Assembly (NCBI RefSeq): GCF_937951745.1
Contig: NZ_CALFBQ010000009.1
Coordinates: forward strand, 27,227-91,226
Direction of reading: 5' to 3'
Source: an uncultured Chloroflexus sp.
Lineage (GTDB): Bacteria > Chloroflexota > Chloroflexia > Chloroflexales > Chloroflexaceae
Length of the DNA stretch: 64,000 bases
Below, one piece after another: positions 19,579 to 27,507 of the stretch (position 1 is the first letter of the stretch; every line of letters begins with the position of its first letter). A program made the translations under genes and the position numbers. Under the pieces are notes generated by a model. It ran no database searches and was not told the DNA's origin. It worked only from the letters and a program-made list of their open reading frames with translations.

Positions 19579-19742
19579 GGTATCCTCCTATGCAGTTGTT
19601 AATGTGCATGGCGCCGAAGAATATATGCTCACCGGCGATATGCGAATAGAATATTGTAACTATGGATCATCAATCCATTAGATAATCATCATCATACTGA
19701 TCGATACCCTTGCTGTCAAGACTTTTGCCGCGAGTCAATGAG

Positions 19743-19771
19743 TTGAAGAGCGGTATTGCATCTGCTATAAT
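19743..19771 (+). promoter_or_regulatory. Predicted sigma-70 promoter of the lipoprotein gene
   Basis: TTGAAG (19743-19748) and TATAAT (19766-19771) are separated by exactly 17 bases, with TG one base before the -10. The downstream gene starts at 19853 after gaggaggatg, giving a leader of about 75 bases. This is the best promoter match seen in the window. Confidence 0.7.
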
Positions 19772-19852
19772 CGACCAAGGTACTAAAGCGCGCACCCTTG
19801 TTGTTGCGCGTCCGCTGTATTGTACGCACCATCCTGAGGAGGATGAAACTGC

Positions 19853-20677
19853 ATGCTTCGTTCATTATGGCGAGCCACGTTGCTCTTGCTTATCCTTGGC
19901 CTAAGTTTGTTGGCGCTGGCGACCTGCGCTAATCAACCAACGCTGGGAACGCCATTGTTCGTACAGCAATTGACTGCGCAACCGAGCAATTATACCGGGC
20001 GTGAGGTGACGGTTGACGGGGCATACGTGTGGCGACCGGGCGATCCGTCGCTGTCGGTGCTGGCAGTGGGGGTCAGCACGCTTGACAATGGTCTCGATGC
20101 GCAGCCGATCGGCGAAGCGATTTGGCTGGAAGGCTTTCCGGCGGACGTGACTGAACATCTGCACCGGCCGGGTGATGCAGTATACGGTTTTGTGCGTGTG
20201 CGTGGTCGTTTCGAGGCGAATGGCAACTATGGCCCCGGCGGCGCGTACCGCTTCTTGTTAACCGTCAGCAGCGCCGAACCGATCGAGCGCATTCGCCGCG
20301 TCGAGCAACGATTAACCGACCGTCCGCTCGGCGCCGATAAAGTGTCGTTTTTTGAACTACTGCGCAATCCGCAGCAATATCAGGGGCAACGGATCACGAC
20401 GCAAGCGTACTATTTCTGGAATTCGATCATCTATGTGCTGGCCGAGGGCATCTCAACCGAAGAAGACGGTTCCAGCCCGCAGCCGGTCGGCGGTGCGATC
20501 TGGGTCGAGCAGTTTCCACCTGATCAGTCGGCGCTGCTAACAGTTGGGCCGAATAACAGTTTCGTATGGGGGCTGGTGGAAGTGACCGGCACCTTCCAGA
20601 CCGGCGGCGGCTTTGGAAAGGACGGCGCCTACCAGAGCATCTTTTTCGTCGAATCGGCCCGGCCCGTGCAACCGTGA
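19853..20677 (+). CDS. Putative lipoprotein with two tandem copies of one domain
   Basis: The 274-residue protein has an N-terminal hydrophobic signal ending LALATC. This resembles a lipobox, although Thr before Cys is unusual. The mature part is two copies of one domain of about 110 residues. Copy 1 has VSTLDNGLDAQPIGEAIWLE and copy 2 has ISTEEDGSSPQPVGGAIWVE, each followed by F(P) and a V.V.G.FE/FQ strand and a GGAY/DGAY motif. The beta-rich pattern suggests an OB-like fold, but no function is recognised. It has its own promoter and is followed by the RimI-like gene after 30 bp. Confidence 0.8.
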   Translation: MLRSLWRATLLLLILGLSLLALATCANQPTLGTPLFVQQLTAQPSNYTGREVTVDGAYVWRPGDPSLSVLAVGVSTLDNGLDAQPIGEAIWLEGFPADVTEHLHRPGDAVYGFVRVRGRFEANGNYGPGGAYRFLLTVSSAEPIERIRRVEQRLTDRPLGADKVSFFELLRNPQQYQGQRITTQAYYFWNSIIYVLAEGISTEEDGSSPQPVGGAIWVEQFPPDQSALLTVGPNNSFVWGLVEVTGTFQTGGGFGKDGAYQSIFFVESARPVQP

Positions 20678-20707
20678 GAACATTTATCACACAGCGAGGC
20701 GAGGGGG

Positions 20708-21370
20708 GTGTATTACTTCATCGAGCCGATGCGCGAAGATGACATCCCGGCTGTGCAAGTGATCGAACGGCAGAGCCAGATGACGCCGTGGTCGGCACAG
20801 ACGTACCGGCGCGAGATCCAGAACCGGCAAGTATGCCGCTATGTGGTCGCCCGCGCCGATACGCGCCCGCCAAACGGCGCACCGCCGCAACCCGATTATC
20901 CGTTATTGACACGCATGTTGCAACGACTTGGCCTGATTGGGCCATCGCCGGAACAACGCGCCCCGATCGTGGGTTACGGCGGCATCTGGCTGAATGAGAC
21001 GAGCGGCCACATTACCACCATCGCCGTCGCCCCACCACACCGCCAGCGCGGCGTCGGCGAGCTGATCCTCAACGCCCTTATCGATGGCGCATATGAATTA
21101 AATGCGCAATACCTCTCGCTGGAAGTGCGGGTGAGCAATCTGACTGCCCAGCGCCTCTACCTCAAATACGGCTTTCGACCAGTCGGCCAGCGCGCCCATT
21201 ACTATATCGACAATCAGGAAGACGCGCTGGTAATGTGGACAGATCCAATCACAACTAGCAGCTACAAAGAGCGTTTGCGGGAGTTGCGCCGCCGGTTATA
21301 CGAACGCCTACGCCAGCAGGCCGATCAGGTCGTTGCCGATAATCCCAGCAGCGGCTCCAGCGTTGGGTAA
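20708..21370 (+). CDS. rimI: GNAT acetyltransferase, RimI-like
   Basis: RimI acetylates the N-terminal alanine of ribosomal protein S18. The N-terminus MYYFIEPMREDDIPAVQVIE and the acetyl-CoA loop HRQRGVGELIL fit the RimI group. The helix and tail around LEVRVSNLTAQRLYLKYGFR are also typical. The protein is longer than RimI (220 residues), with an insert of about 30 residues near 55-85 and a charged C-terminal helix, so another protein target is possible. The start is GTG at 20708 after gaggcgagggg. Its 3' end overlaps the convergent radical SAM gene by 46 bp. Confidence 0.82.
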   Translation: MYYFIEPMREDDIPAVQVIERQSQMTPWSAQTYRREIQNRQVCRYVVARADTRPPNGAPPQPDYPLLTRMLQRLGLIGPSPEQRAPIVGYGGIWLNETSGHITTIAVAPPHRQRGVGELILNALIDGAYELNAQYLSLEVRVSNLTAQRLYLKYGFRPVGQRAHYYIDNQEDALVMWTDPITTSSYKERLRELRRRLYERLRQQADQVVADNPSSGSSVG

Positions 21371-22389
21371 AGCGGGCTTTGGCGAAGGTCGGCGGCGCGG
21401 AACCGACCACGATAAACAGCATCGGCCAATTCGCGATGAAGCTGGGACAGCCGGTCGCGGCCCTGCACGCGATCGCGAAACGCAGCATGGCGCAAGAGTA
21501 ATGCCGCTTCGTTGCGCGGTGAGAGTTTGCCGGCAAAGATGCGGTGCGGCGCGCGTGACGCCAACCCCACCTCATCACAACGGGCTAAGAGTTCGCGGTC
21601 GCGATCTTGCCGGTAGAACGGGTTGACCGTCGCTTGATCGCGGTACATGTCGCGATAATAGCGCGGCGGGTACGAGCCGAGCTGGCTGAGCAAGACATTG
21701 ATCCGGTGACGGTGGCGTTCGTTCGGAATATGCAGGTAATCCCAGACGACGAAATCAACGCCGGCTTCGGCGCAGGCTTGCAACACCCGGCGGAGATTGA
21801 GGTTGCTGTCGTTGATATAGGGCATAATTGGCAAAAGCGCCACACCGACCGGAATACCTGCCCGTTTCAGCTCGGCAATCATCTCAAGCCGTAACTGCGG
21901 CGACGGCGCGCGCCCCTCAAGGCGGACGGCGAGGTGCTGATCGAGCGTGAGCAGAGTTGTGACCACGATTGCCAAACTCTGCTCGTTGATTTTCTGCAAC
22001 AGAGCGCGATCTTCCAACACCAGCGGGCTTTTGGTCATCACCAAACACGGCTGACCGTGTTCGGCAAACAGTTGCAATACTTGCCGGGTGATACGGTAGG
22101 TCTGTTCGGCAGGCTGATACGGATCACTCAGCGCACTTATCGCAATCAGATCACCGCGATCAATCGCCGGCAGCGCCGCTGCCAGCCGCTGCGGTAGATC
22201 AATCGGAATAGCAATTGTCTCGTTGAGCGGACGTTCGCTATACACCCAGCTATCGCAGTAGGGGCACCCCAGCTCGCAGCCGGTATAGATGCTCATCGTA
22301 TAGGCCGAGAGGAAGTACTCGTTGATGAGTGAGCGGCGCGCGCTGAGCGGCGGCAGGTTAGGAGCAAGTTCACGTTGATAGTATGCCAT
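21325..22389 (-). CDS. Radical SAM protein, SPL-like family
   Basis: The 354-residue protein has the radical SAM cluster motif CELGCPYC near residue 40 (YTGCELGCPYCDSW). Downstream are a conserved ISALSDPYQPAEQTYRITR segment and MTKSPLVLEDRALL. These match the spore-photoproduct-lyase-like radical SAM family (often annotated Rv2578c-like). The true substrate is unknown. It is convergent with rimI with a 46-bp coding overlap, and 9 bp downstream of the inositol phosphatase gene on the same strand, so those two are likely co-transcribed. Confidence 0.85.
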   Translation of the reverse strand: MAYYQRELAPNLPPLSARRSLINEYFLSAYTMSIYTGCELGCPYCDSWVYSERPLNETIAIPIDLPQRLAAALPAIDRGDLIAISALSDPYQPAEQTYRITRQVLQLFAEHGQPCLVMTKSPLVLEDRALLQKINEQSLAIVVTTLLTLDQHLAVRLEGRAPSPQLRLEMIAELKRAGIPVGVALLPIMPYINDSNLNLRRVLQACAEAGVDFVVWDYLHIPNERHRHRINVLLSQLGSYPPRYYRDMYRDQATVNPFYRQDRDRELLARCDEVGLASRAPHRIFAGKLSPRNEAALLLRHAAFRDRVQGRDRLSQLHRELADAVYRGRFRAADLRQSPLYPTLEPLLGLSATT

Positions 22390-22398
22390 AGGCAGATC

Positions 22399-23190
22399 TT
22401 ACCCATTGGTACGGTTGCGGCGAGCGGCGGCCAGCGCGGCGAGCAGTTCGGCATGAATAAGGCCGTTAGTAGCAACGATCCGATCGTTGCTGAGCGGGCG
22501 CCAAGCCTCGCCTTGCCAGCCGGTGACCGTCGCGCCGGCTTCGAGCGCGATCAAACCGCCAGCGGCGACATCCCACGGCTTAAGACCCAGTTCCCAGTGG
22601 CCATCGGTGCGGCCAGCCGCGACGGCGCAGAGATCGAGCGCCGCCGAACCGGGCCGGCGAATGTCTTGCACCAGCATCGCCAGATAGGTCATTTCGGCTA
22701 GATTGTTGTCGGGTTGTTCAAAGCGATCATAAGGCAAGCCACTGCTGAGCAGACTGCGGGCCAGCGCCGAGGTCTGCGAGACGCGCAAGCGGCGGCCATT
22801 GAGGAAGGCACCGTGACCACGCTCGGCGTAGAAGAGTTCGTTGCGCATCGGATCGTAGACAACGCCGAGCAGCGGTTCGTTGTAGGCGAGCAGGGCAATC
22901 GAGACGGCAAAGATAGGCAGGCCATGGAGAAAGTTGAGGGTGCCGTCGAGCGGGTCAATGAGCCACGTGTAGGGCGAGGACATACTGACGCCGCTGCCCT
23001 CTTCGGCGATGATGGCATGGTCGGGGTAACGGGCACGGATGGCGCCGACGATCAGGGCTTCGCTGGCCCGATCGACTTCGGTGACGACATCGGCGTGTTG
23101 TTTTGGTTCGTAGCTGATATCACGTTCAGCCCCGGCGCGGATCAGCGCGCCGGCGCGATAGGCGAGTTCGATAGCGAAATCGAGCATCAT
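22399..23190 (-). CDS. Inositol monophosphatase family protein
   Basis: This Mg-dependent phosphatase of about 263 residues hydrolyses inositol phosphates or related sugar phosphates. Metal-binding motifs are intact: AEEGSG, IDPLDGTLNFLHG and the C-terminal WDVAAGGLIALEAGA. I place the start at the ATG pair at 23190/23187, where the family begins (MLDFAIELAYRAG). The frame open to 23340 adds an unrelated hydrophobic segment. It sits directly upstream of the radical SAM gene on the same strand (9-bp gap). Confidence 0.9.
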   Translation of the reverse strand: MMLDFAIELAYRAGALIRAGAERDISYEPKQHADVVTEVDRASEALIVGAIRARYPDHAIIAEEGSGVSMSSPYTWLIDPLDGTLNFLHGLPIFAVSIALLAYNEPLLGVVYDPMRNELFYAERGHGAFLNGRRLRVSQTSALARSLLSSGLPYDRFEQPDNNLAEMTYLAMLVQDIRRPGSAALDLCAVAAGRTDGHWELGLKPWDVAAGGLIALEAGATVTGWQGEAWRPLSNDRIVATNGLIHAELLAALAAARRNRTNG

Positions 23191-23411
23191 AGATGGCAGC
23201 CCTATTGATGGTACAGTAGCAAACACCGTCTTCATTGTAATACCAAAATGCAAAGGCACCGTAGAGCCGGACGGCTGGCCGGCTCCACAGAGGGCGTAAA
23301 GGAATATGAGGTTTGGGAACGGTATTCCGACCCACTGCACCTACCCCGTTGGGAGAAAGGGGTAAAGCGAGACTTGCAAATTTGGCGGGGCGAGGCTACA
23401 ATCGGCCCGCT
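23191..23411. other. Divergent promoter region, inositol phosphatase / GT2
   Basis: This 221-bp gap separates the divergent phosphatase and glycosyltransferase genes. It includes a small hairpin, gagccgg near 23265 with ccggctc near 23279. Plus-strand frames that cross it extend the GT2 gene upstream without a ribosome binding site and look spurious. Confidence 0.4.
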
Positions 23412-24389
23412 ATGGAACACACCTTGTCGCCGATTGGCGTTGTCGTCGTTTCGTATAATACCGCTCCCTTATTGCAGCGCTGTTTAGCGTCGTTGCAGGC
23501 ATGCACGTTGCCGCTGCGGATTGTCGTGGTGGATAACGGCTCGCGGGATGAGAGCGTTGCTCTTGTGCGGCGTGAGTTTCCGGCGGTGACGGTGCGGGAA
23601 CGGCTCGACAATCCCGGTTATGCAGCCGCGTGCAATGAAGGAATAAACTTGCTGGCAGATAGCTGCGAGGCGATGTTGGTGCTCAACCCTGACACCGAGG
23701 TATTGCCGGGGGCGATTGAGGCGCTGGTCGCGTTCTTGGCCGCTCACCCGCGGGTTGGGGTCGTGGGGCCGCGACTGCTCAACCCTGATCGCACGTTGCA
23801 ACGGGCGGCGTTTCGCTTCCCCGATCTGATCACGACAGCGCTCGATCTCTTTCCGCCGGGCGAAGTGTTGCCCGGACGGTTGTACGACTCGTGGTGGCAT
23901 GGGCGCTACCCGGCTGAACTTGGCACTGAACCCTTCCCGATCGATTATCCGTTAGGAGCGTGCATGCTGGTGCGCAGTAGTACGATCGCTGAAGTGGGCG
24001 GTATGGACGAAGGCTACTTCATGTACTGTGAAGAGATCGATTGGTGCCGGCGGATCAAGCAGGCGGGATGGGCGATTTGGCAGGTACCGGCGGCTCAGGT
24101 GATCCACGTGGGCGGGGCAGCGACCGGCCAATTCCACTGGCGGATGCAGGTGGCGCTTTGGCGGGCGCGGGCGCGCTATATGGTCAAGTTCGCATCGCCG
24201 GCAATGCAGCGCGCATACCACCTGCTTGTCATGGTAGGCATGATCCGGCTGATAGGCAAGGCATGGTTGGCCCACCTCAGCGGCCAGTGTGATCGTGATA
24301 CGCTGCGCAGCCACATGCTGGCCTACAGCCTGATTCTCGGTGAAGCCGGCAGATTCGCGCCGATACCGGTTGCGCAGGTGACGCGCTGA
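23412..24389 (+). CDS. Glycosyltransferase family 2
   Basis: The 325-residue protein matches rhamnosyltransferase-like GT2 enzymes. The start of the Rossmann-like domain is VVVVSYNTAPLLQRCLASL, followed by VVVDNGSRDES and the DxD-like LVLNPDTEVLPGA. The acceptor-side motif is GGMDEGYFMYCEEIDWCRRI. A C-terminal amphipathic or hydrophobic helix (LVMVGMIRLIGKAWLA) suggests membrane association. It probably transfers a sugar to a cell-envelope glycan or glycolipid. The start is the ATG at 23412 (MEHTLSPIGVVVV); an earlier ATG at 23313 lies in the intergenic sequence. Confidence 0.9.
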   Translation: MEHTLSPIGVVVVSYNTAPLLQRCLASLQACTLPLRIVVVDNGSRDESVALVRREFPAVTVRERLDNPGYAAACNEGINLLADSCEAMLVLNPDTEVLPGAIEALVAFLAAHPRVGVVGPRLLNPDRTLQRAAFRFPDLITTALDLFPPGEVLPGRLYDSWWHGRYPAELGTEPFPIDYPLGACMLVRSSTIAEVGGMDEGYFMYCEEIDWCRRIKQAGWAIWQVPAAQVIHVGGAATGQFHWRMQVALWRARARYMVKFASPAMQRAYHLLVMVGMIRLIGKAWLAHLSGQCDRDTLRSHMLAYSLILGEAGRFAPIPVAQVTR

Positions 24390-24701
24390 TGCTATAGTAG
24401 CAGTAAGAGCAGGCGCTGTCTGGCGGGATAGCCCCTTCTCGAAAGCCATAGCGTGAAATTCTTTCGCGATTCAAGCCAAACCTTGTGAGGTTGGTTCGCG
24501 TGAACATACCGGCGCATTGCTCCACAACTCGCAATGATCATCGCCGCAACGCAACGTATGCCGATGCTGCTCAGGGTGAACAAGCCATTGGCTGCTGGTC
24601 TTTGCGGTAGGATTATCACCTTGTGTCTTGCGTGAGCTGGCGCCGATGCATGCTCCGCGCTCCGCCCTCTCCTACACGCAACAGGAGCAGATCAGACAAC
24701 G
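24390..24701. other. Intergenic region between GT2 and NYN genes
   Basis: This 312-bp gap has no gene that I can support. It holds an imperfect hairpin ccaaacct-tgtg-aggttgg around 24476-24494 and a ctcgcaatga word (24528-24537) related to the 826-946 element. The last bases carry the Shine-Dalgarno (caacaggagcag) of the NYN gene. A terminator or promoter could not be fixed. Confidence 0.35.
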
Positions 24702-26579
24702 ATGTACGACCAAAAGCGACCTGATGTCGCGGTCTTCATCGACTTCGAGAACATTTATGTGAGCGTGCGCGACAAGCTCAACGCTACCCCCAACTTCGAA
24801 GCGATCATGGACCGCTGCAACGATCTCGGCCGCGTCGTGATTTCACGCGCCTACGCCGACTGGTACCGGTACCCTCGCATCACCAGCGCACTTTACGCCA
24901 ACGCCATCGAACCGATCTACGTAGCTACCTACTATTACGACAAAGATGCCGGACGCACCGGGCGCGCGATCAAGAACAGCGTCGATATGAATCTATGCAT
25001 CGACGCGATGAAAACGCTCTTTCTCCATCCAAACGTCGGCCGATTTGTGCTCGTCACTGGCGACCGTGACTTCATTCCACTGGTGCATAGCATTCGCCAA
25101 CAAGGCAAAGAGGTCTACATTATCGGCATCGGCGGCGCAGCCAGCACCCATCTCGCCCAAAGCGCCGACGAGTTTGTGTTCTACGAGCAGTTGATTGGCC
25201 GCCAGCCGAACGCGAGCGTCGCCGCCACGGCGATTGCCGGCCGGGCCACTGAATTGAACCGGGCGATTGAAGCGGCTGAGATAGCAGCCGCGCCGATTGC
25301 GCCCGCCGCGCCGATTGCACCGGTAGTGCCAGTAACGCCGCCACCTGCCGAGCCGGACATCTACGAGGTGCTAGTGCAGGCGATCCATCTGGCCCGTAAA
25401 CGCGGGTATGTCACCACACTCGGCTCGCTCAAGATGCTGATGAAAGAGCTGATGGGAGGCGATTTCAAAGAGAGCCGGTACCGCGATCTGAATGGACGTC
25501 CCTACACCAAATTCAAAGATCTGGTAATGGACGCGGAACAGCGCGGGAAGGTGCAGATTTTCACCAAAGGTTCGGTGAACGAGGTCTTCTTGCCGGGTGA
25601 AGATCCACTCAAGCTGTCGCGGTTTGCGCCGTTGCTGACCGAGGAATTGCCGCCGGAGCCGGTGGTGCTTGATCCGCCGGTAGGGAGCAACGGCGAGGTG
25701 CAACTGGCTGAAATCAGCCCAGTAGTGATCGAAGAGGCGAAAGTCGCGGTAGCGGAGCCTCTGGTAACTGCTGCGCCGAATGGCAACCGCCGCCGTCGCC
25801 GCCGATCGCGGCGCAACAATCGCAACCGCGATGAGGCGCTGACTGTCAATAGTGTGATTGACGCTAGTGACGAAGATGAAGAAGCAGCGGATGAGCCAGA
25901 GTATAACCCGCCGCAGCTTGACGAACCTCTGCCAGCTATCGAAGCACTGCCGGCGCTAGCCGAACTGCCGATAATAGAGGAGCTGCCAGTACCAGATGCG
26001 CTGCCAGCGATCGAGGAGCTGCCAGTACCAGATGCGCTGCCAGCGATCGAGGAGCTGCTCGCACCGGTTGAGTTGCCGGCGGTTAAGGAACTGCCAGTGC
26101 CGGTTACCCCAGCAGAATCGGCGGTCAGCAGCGAATCGCCGGCCAAGCCAAGCCGGAGCCGCCGCCGGCGGTCACGCAAAGCTACGGCTGAGAGCGAGAC
26201 GATCCCGGCTGAGGAAGTAGTTACCGCCGAGCCGGTCGCCGCCGAGCCGGTCGCCGCCGAGCCAGTCGCCGCCGAGCCAATCGCCGCCGAGCCAGTCGCC
26301 GCCGAGCCAATCGCCGATGGCAGCGCCGGCCACGTTGACCTGACGCTCGAATTCAGCGCCGAAGAGTGGGAACTATTCCGCAACACGGTGCAAGCGCTTG
26401 GCAAACCGGCCACCTTCCAGCAATTGTTGAGCGCATTGCAAGCGGCGCGCAAGCAGCATAGCATGCCGCGCACAACCGAAGAGAACCGCACGATGCTCAA
26501 GCAAGCCATTCATCACGGCATACTTGAGCGCACCACCCGGAATCGCCGCGTCTATTACACCCTAAAGACGAGTGAGTAG
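24702..26579 (+). CDS. NYN-domain (LabA-like PIN) protein with LOTUS/OST-HTH domain
   Basis: The 625-residue protein begins with a NYN/LabA-like nuclease domain (about 1-165). It has acidic motifs VAVFIDFENIY, VDMNLCIDAM and LVTGDRDFIPLV, typical of PIN-fold RNases. A winged-helix LOTUS/OST-HTH-like domain follows at about 223-305 (DIYEVLVQAIHLARKRGY). Then comes a low-complexity linker: a basic patch rich in Arg, two 12-residue repeats (LPVPDALPAIEE) and six AAEPV/AAEPI pentads. A second wHTH-like domain closes the protein (about 545-620). It probably binds and perhaps cuts RNA. Its stop overlaps the trpF start by 8 bp. Confidence 0.85.
   Translation: MYDQKRPDVAVFIDFENIYVSVRDKLNATPNFEAIMDRCNDLGRVVISRAYADWYRYPRITSALYANAIEPIYVATYYYDKDAGRTGRAIKNSVDMNLCIDAMKTLFLHPNVGRFVLVTGDRDFIPLVHSIRQQGKEVYIIGIGGAASTHLAQSADEFVFYEQLIGRQPNASVAATAIAGRATELNRAIEAAEIAAAPIAPAAPIAPVVPVTPPPAEPDIYEVLVQAIHLARKRGYVTTLGSLKMLMKELMGGDFKESRYRDLNGRPYTKFKDLVMDAEQRGKVQIFTKGSVNEVFLPGEDPLKLSRFAPLLTEELPPEPVVLDPPVGSNGEVQLAEISPVVIEEAKVAVAEPLVTAAPNGNRRRRRRSRRNNRNRDEALTVNSVIDASDEDEEAADEPEYNPPQLDEPLPAIEALPALAELPIIEELPVPDALPAIEELPVPDALPAIEELLAPVELPAVKELPVPVTPAESAVSSESPAKPSRSRRRRSRKATAESETIPAEEVVTAEPVAAEPVAAEPVAAEPIAAEPVAAEPIADGSAGHVDLTLEFSAEEWELFRNTVQALGKPATFQQLLSALQAARKQHSMPRTTEENRTMLKQAIHHGILERTTRNRRVYYTLKTSE
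25977..26315 (+). repeat. In-gene tandem repeats of the NYN protein linker
   Basis: Two near-identical 36-bp units (25977-26012 and 26013-26048) encode 12 residues each. Six 15-bp units (26226-26315) of the form gccgagccggtcgcc encode a five-residue period. Only third-position and Val/Ile changes separate the 15-bp units, which points to recent slippage or recombination and likely length variation between strains. Confidence 0.85.
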
Positions 26580-27246
26580 GCTGATCAAAATTTGTGGTCT
26601 GCGCACGATCGATCTGGCGCTGGCAGCCGCCACTGCCGGCGCCGATCTGATCGGGCTAGTGTTGGCGCCGAGCCGCCGGCAGGTGACAGTGGCGGAAGCG
26701 CAAGCGATTGCGGCGGCGGTGCGAGCCTTGCCGCCGCCGCGTCCGTTGATTGTGGGATTGTTCGTAAACGAAACGGCTGATGTGATCGGCCAGATCGCTC
26801 TTGCGGCGGGGTTAGAAGCGATTCAATTGAGCGGCGATGAGCCGGCTGATTTTCCCAACCAAACCGGGCTACCGCTGCTGAAGGCCATCCGCATGACTGG
26901 CGACGCGAACGAAACGGCATGGCTGGCGCGGATCGCAGCGGCGGGGCCGGTGACTGCCCCCGGTTTGCCAACGTTAACAGCACTGATAGACGCGCACGTT
27001 GCCGGGGCTTATGGCGGCACCGGCCAGCGAGCCAATTGGGAGCGGGCAGCACAATTGGCCCGGCGCGTGCCAACGTTCTTAGCAGGGGGGTTGACGCCGG
27101 ATAATGTGGCGCAGGCGATTGCGGCAGTCGATCCGTTGGGGGTGGATGTCAGCAGCGGCGTGGAGCGGGATGGGCAGAAGGACGTCGGATTAATGGCGGC
27201 GTTTGTGCGCGCCGCGCGAGGGTGGGGAGTAAAGAGTGGGGAGTAG
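26572..27246 (+). CDS. trpF: Phosphoribosylanthranilate isomerase
   Basis: TrpF performs the Amadori rearrangement of phosphoribosylanthranilate in tryptophan synthesis. The 224-residue TIM barrel starts RLIKICGLRTIDLALAAA (KICG with the catalytic Cys). It includes LIGLVLAPSRRQV and a C-terminal phosphate-binding LAGGLTPDNV and GVDVSSGVER. A small region near 120-130 appears slightly altered compared with usual TrpF. It starts with GTG inside the end of the NYN gene (8-bp overlap), so the two are translationally linked. trpB lies 2.5 kb downstream on the same strand. Confidence 0.93.
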   Translation: MSRLIKICGLRTIDLALAAATAGADLIGLVLAPSRRQVTVAEAQAIAAAVRALPPPRPLIVGLFVNETADVIGQIALAAGLEAIQLSGDEPADFPNQTGLPLLKAIRMTGDANETAWLARIAAAGPVTAPGLPTLTALIDAHVAGAYGGTGQRANWERAAQLARRVPTFLAGGLTPDNVAQAIAAVDPLGVDVSSGVERDGQKDVGLMAAFVRAARGWGVKSGE

Positions 27247-27507
27247 GGCGTAGAGAGTGGGTTGCAGATACGGGGAGCGAGGGAGTCGGAGCGGGAAGTG
27301 CTACCTACGCTCCTATAGCCGGTACGGTTTCAGCGCGCAGCACGCCATCAGCGCCCCGTAACCGCTCCGCTATCCCGGTACAGGGTGGGTCTGGCACTGC
27401 AATCTGAATCACTCGACCCAATGCGCGGCAGGATTATCTGCACCCATGCATTGCACAAGCTGGAATGATGGTAAGCGGCGCGCGCAGCAACGGCATAGGT
27501 ATAGAGC

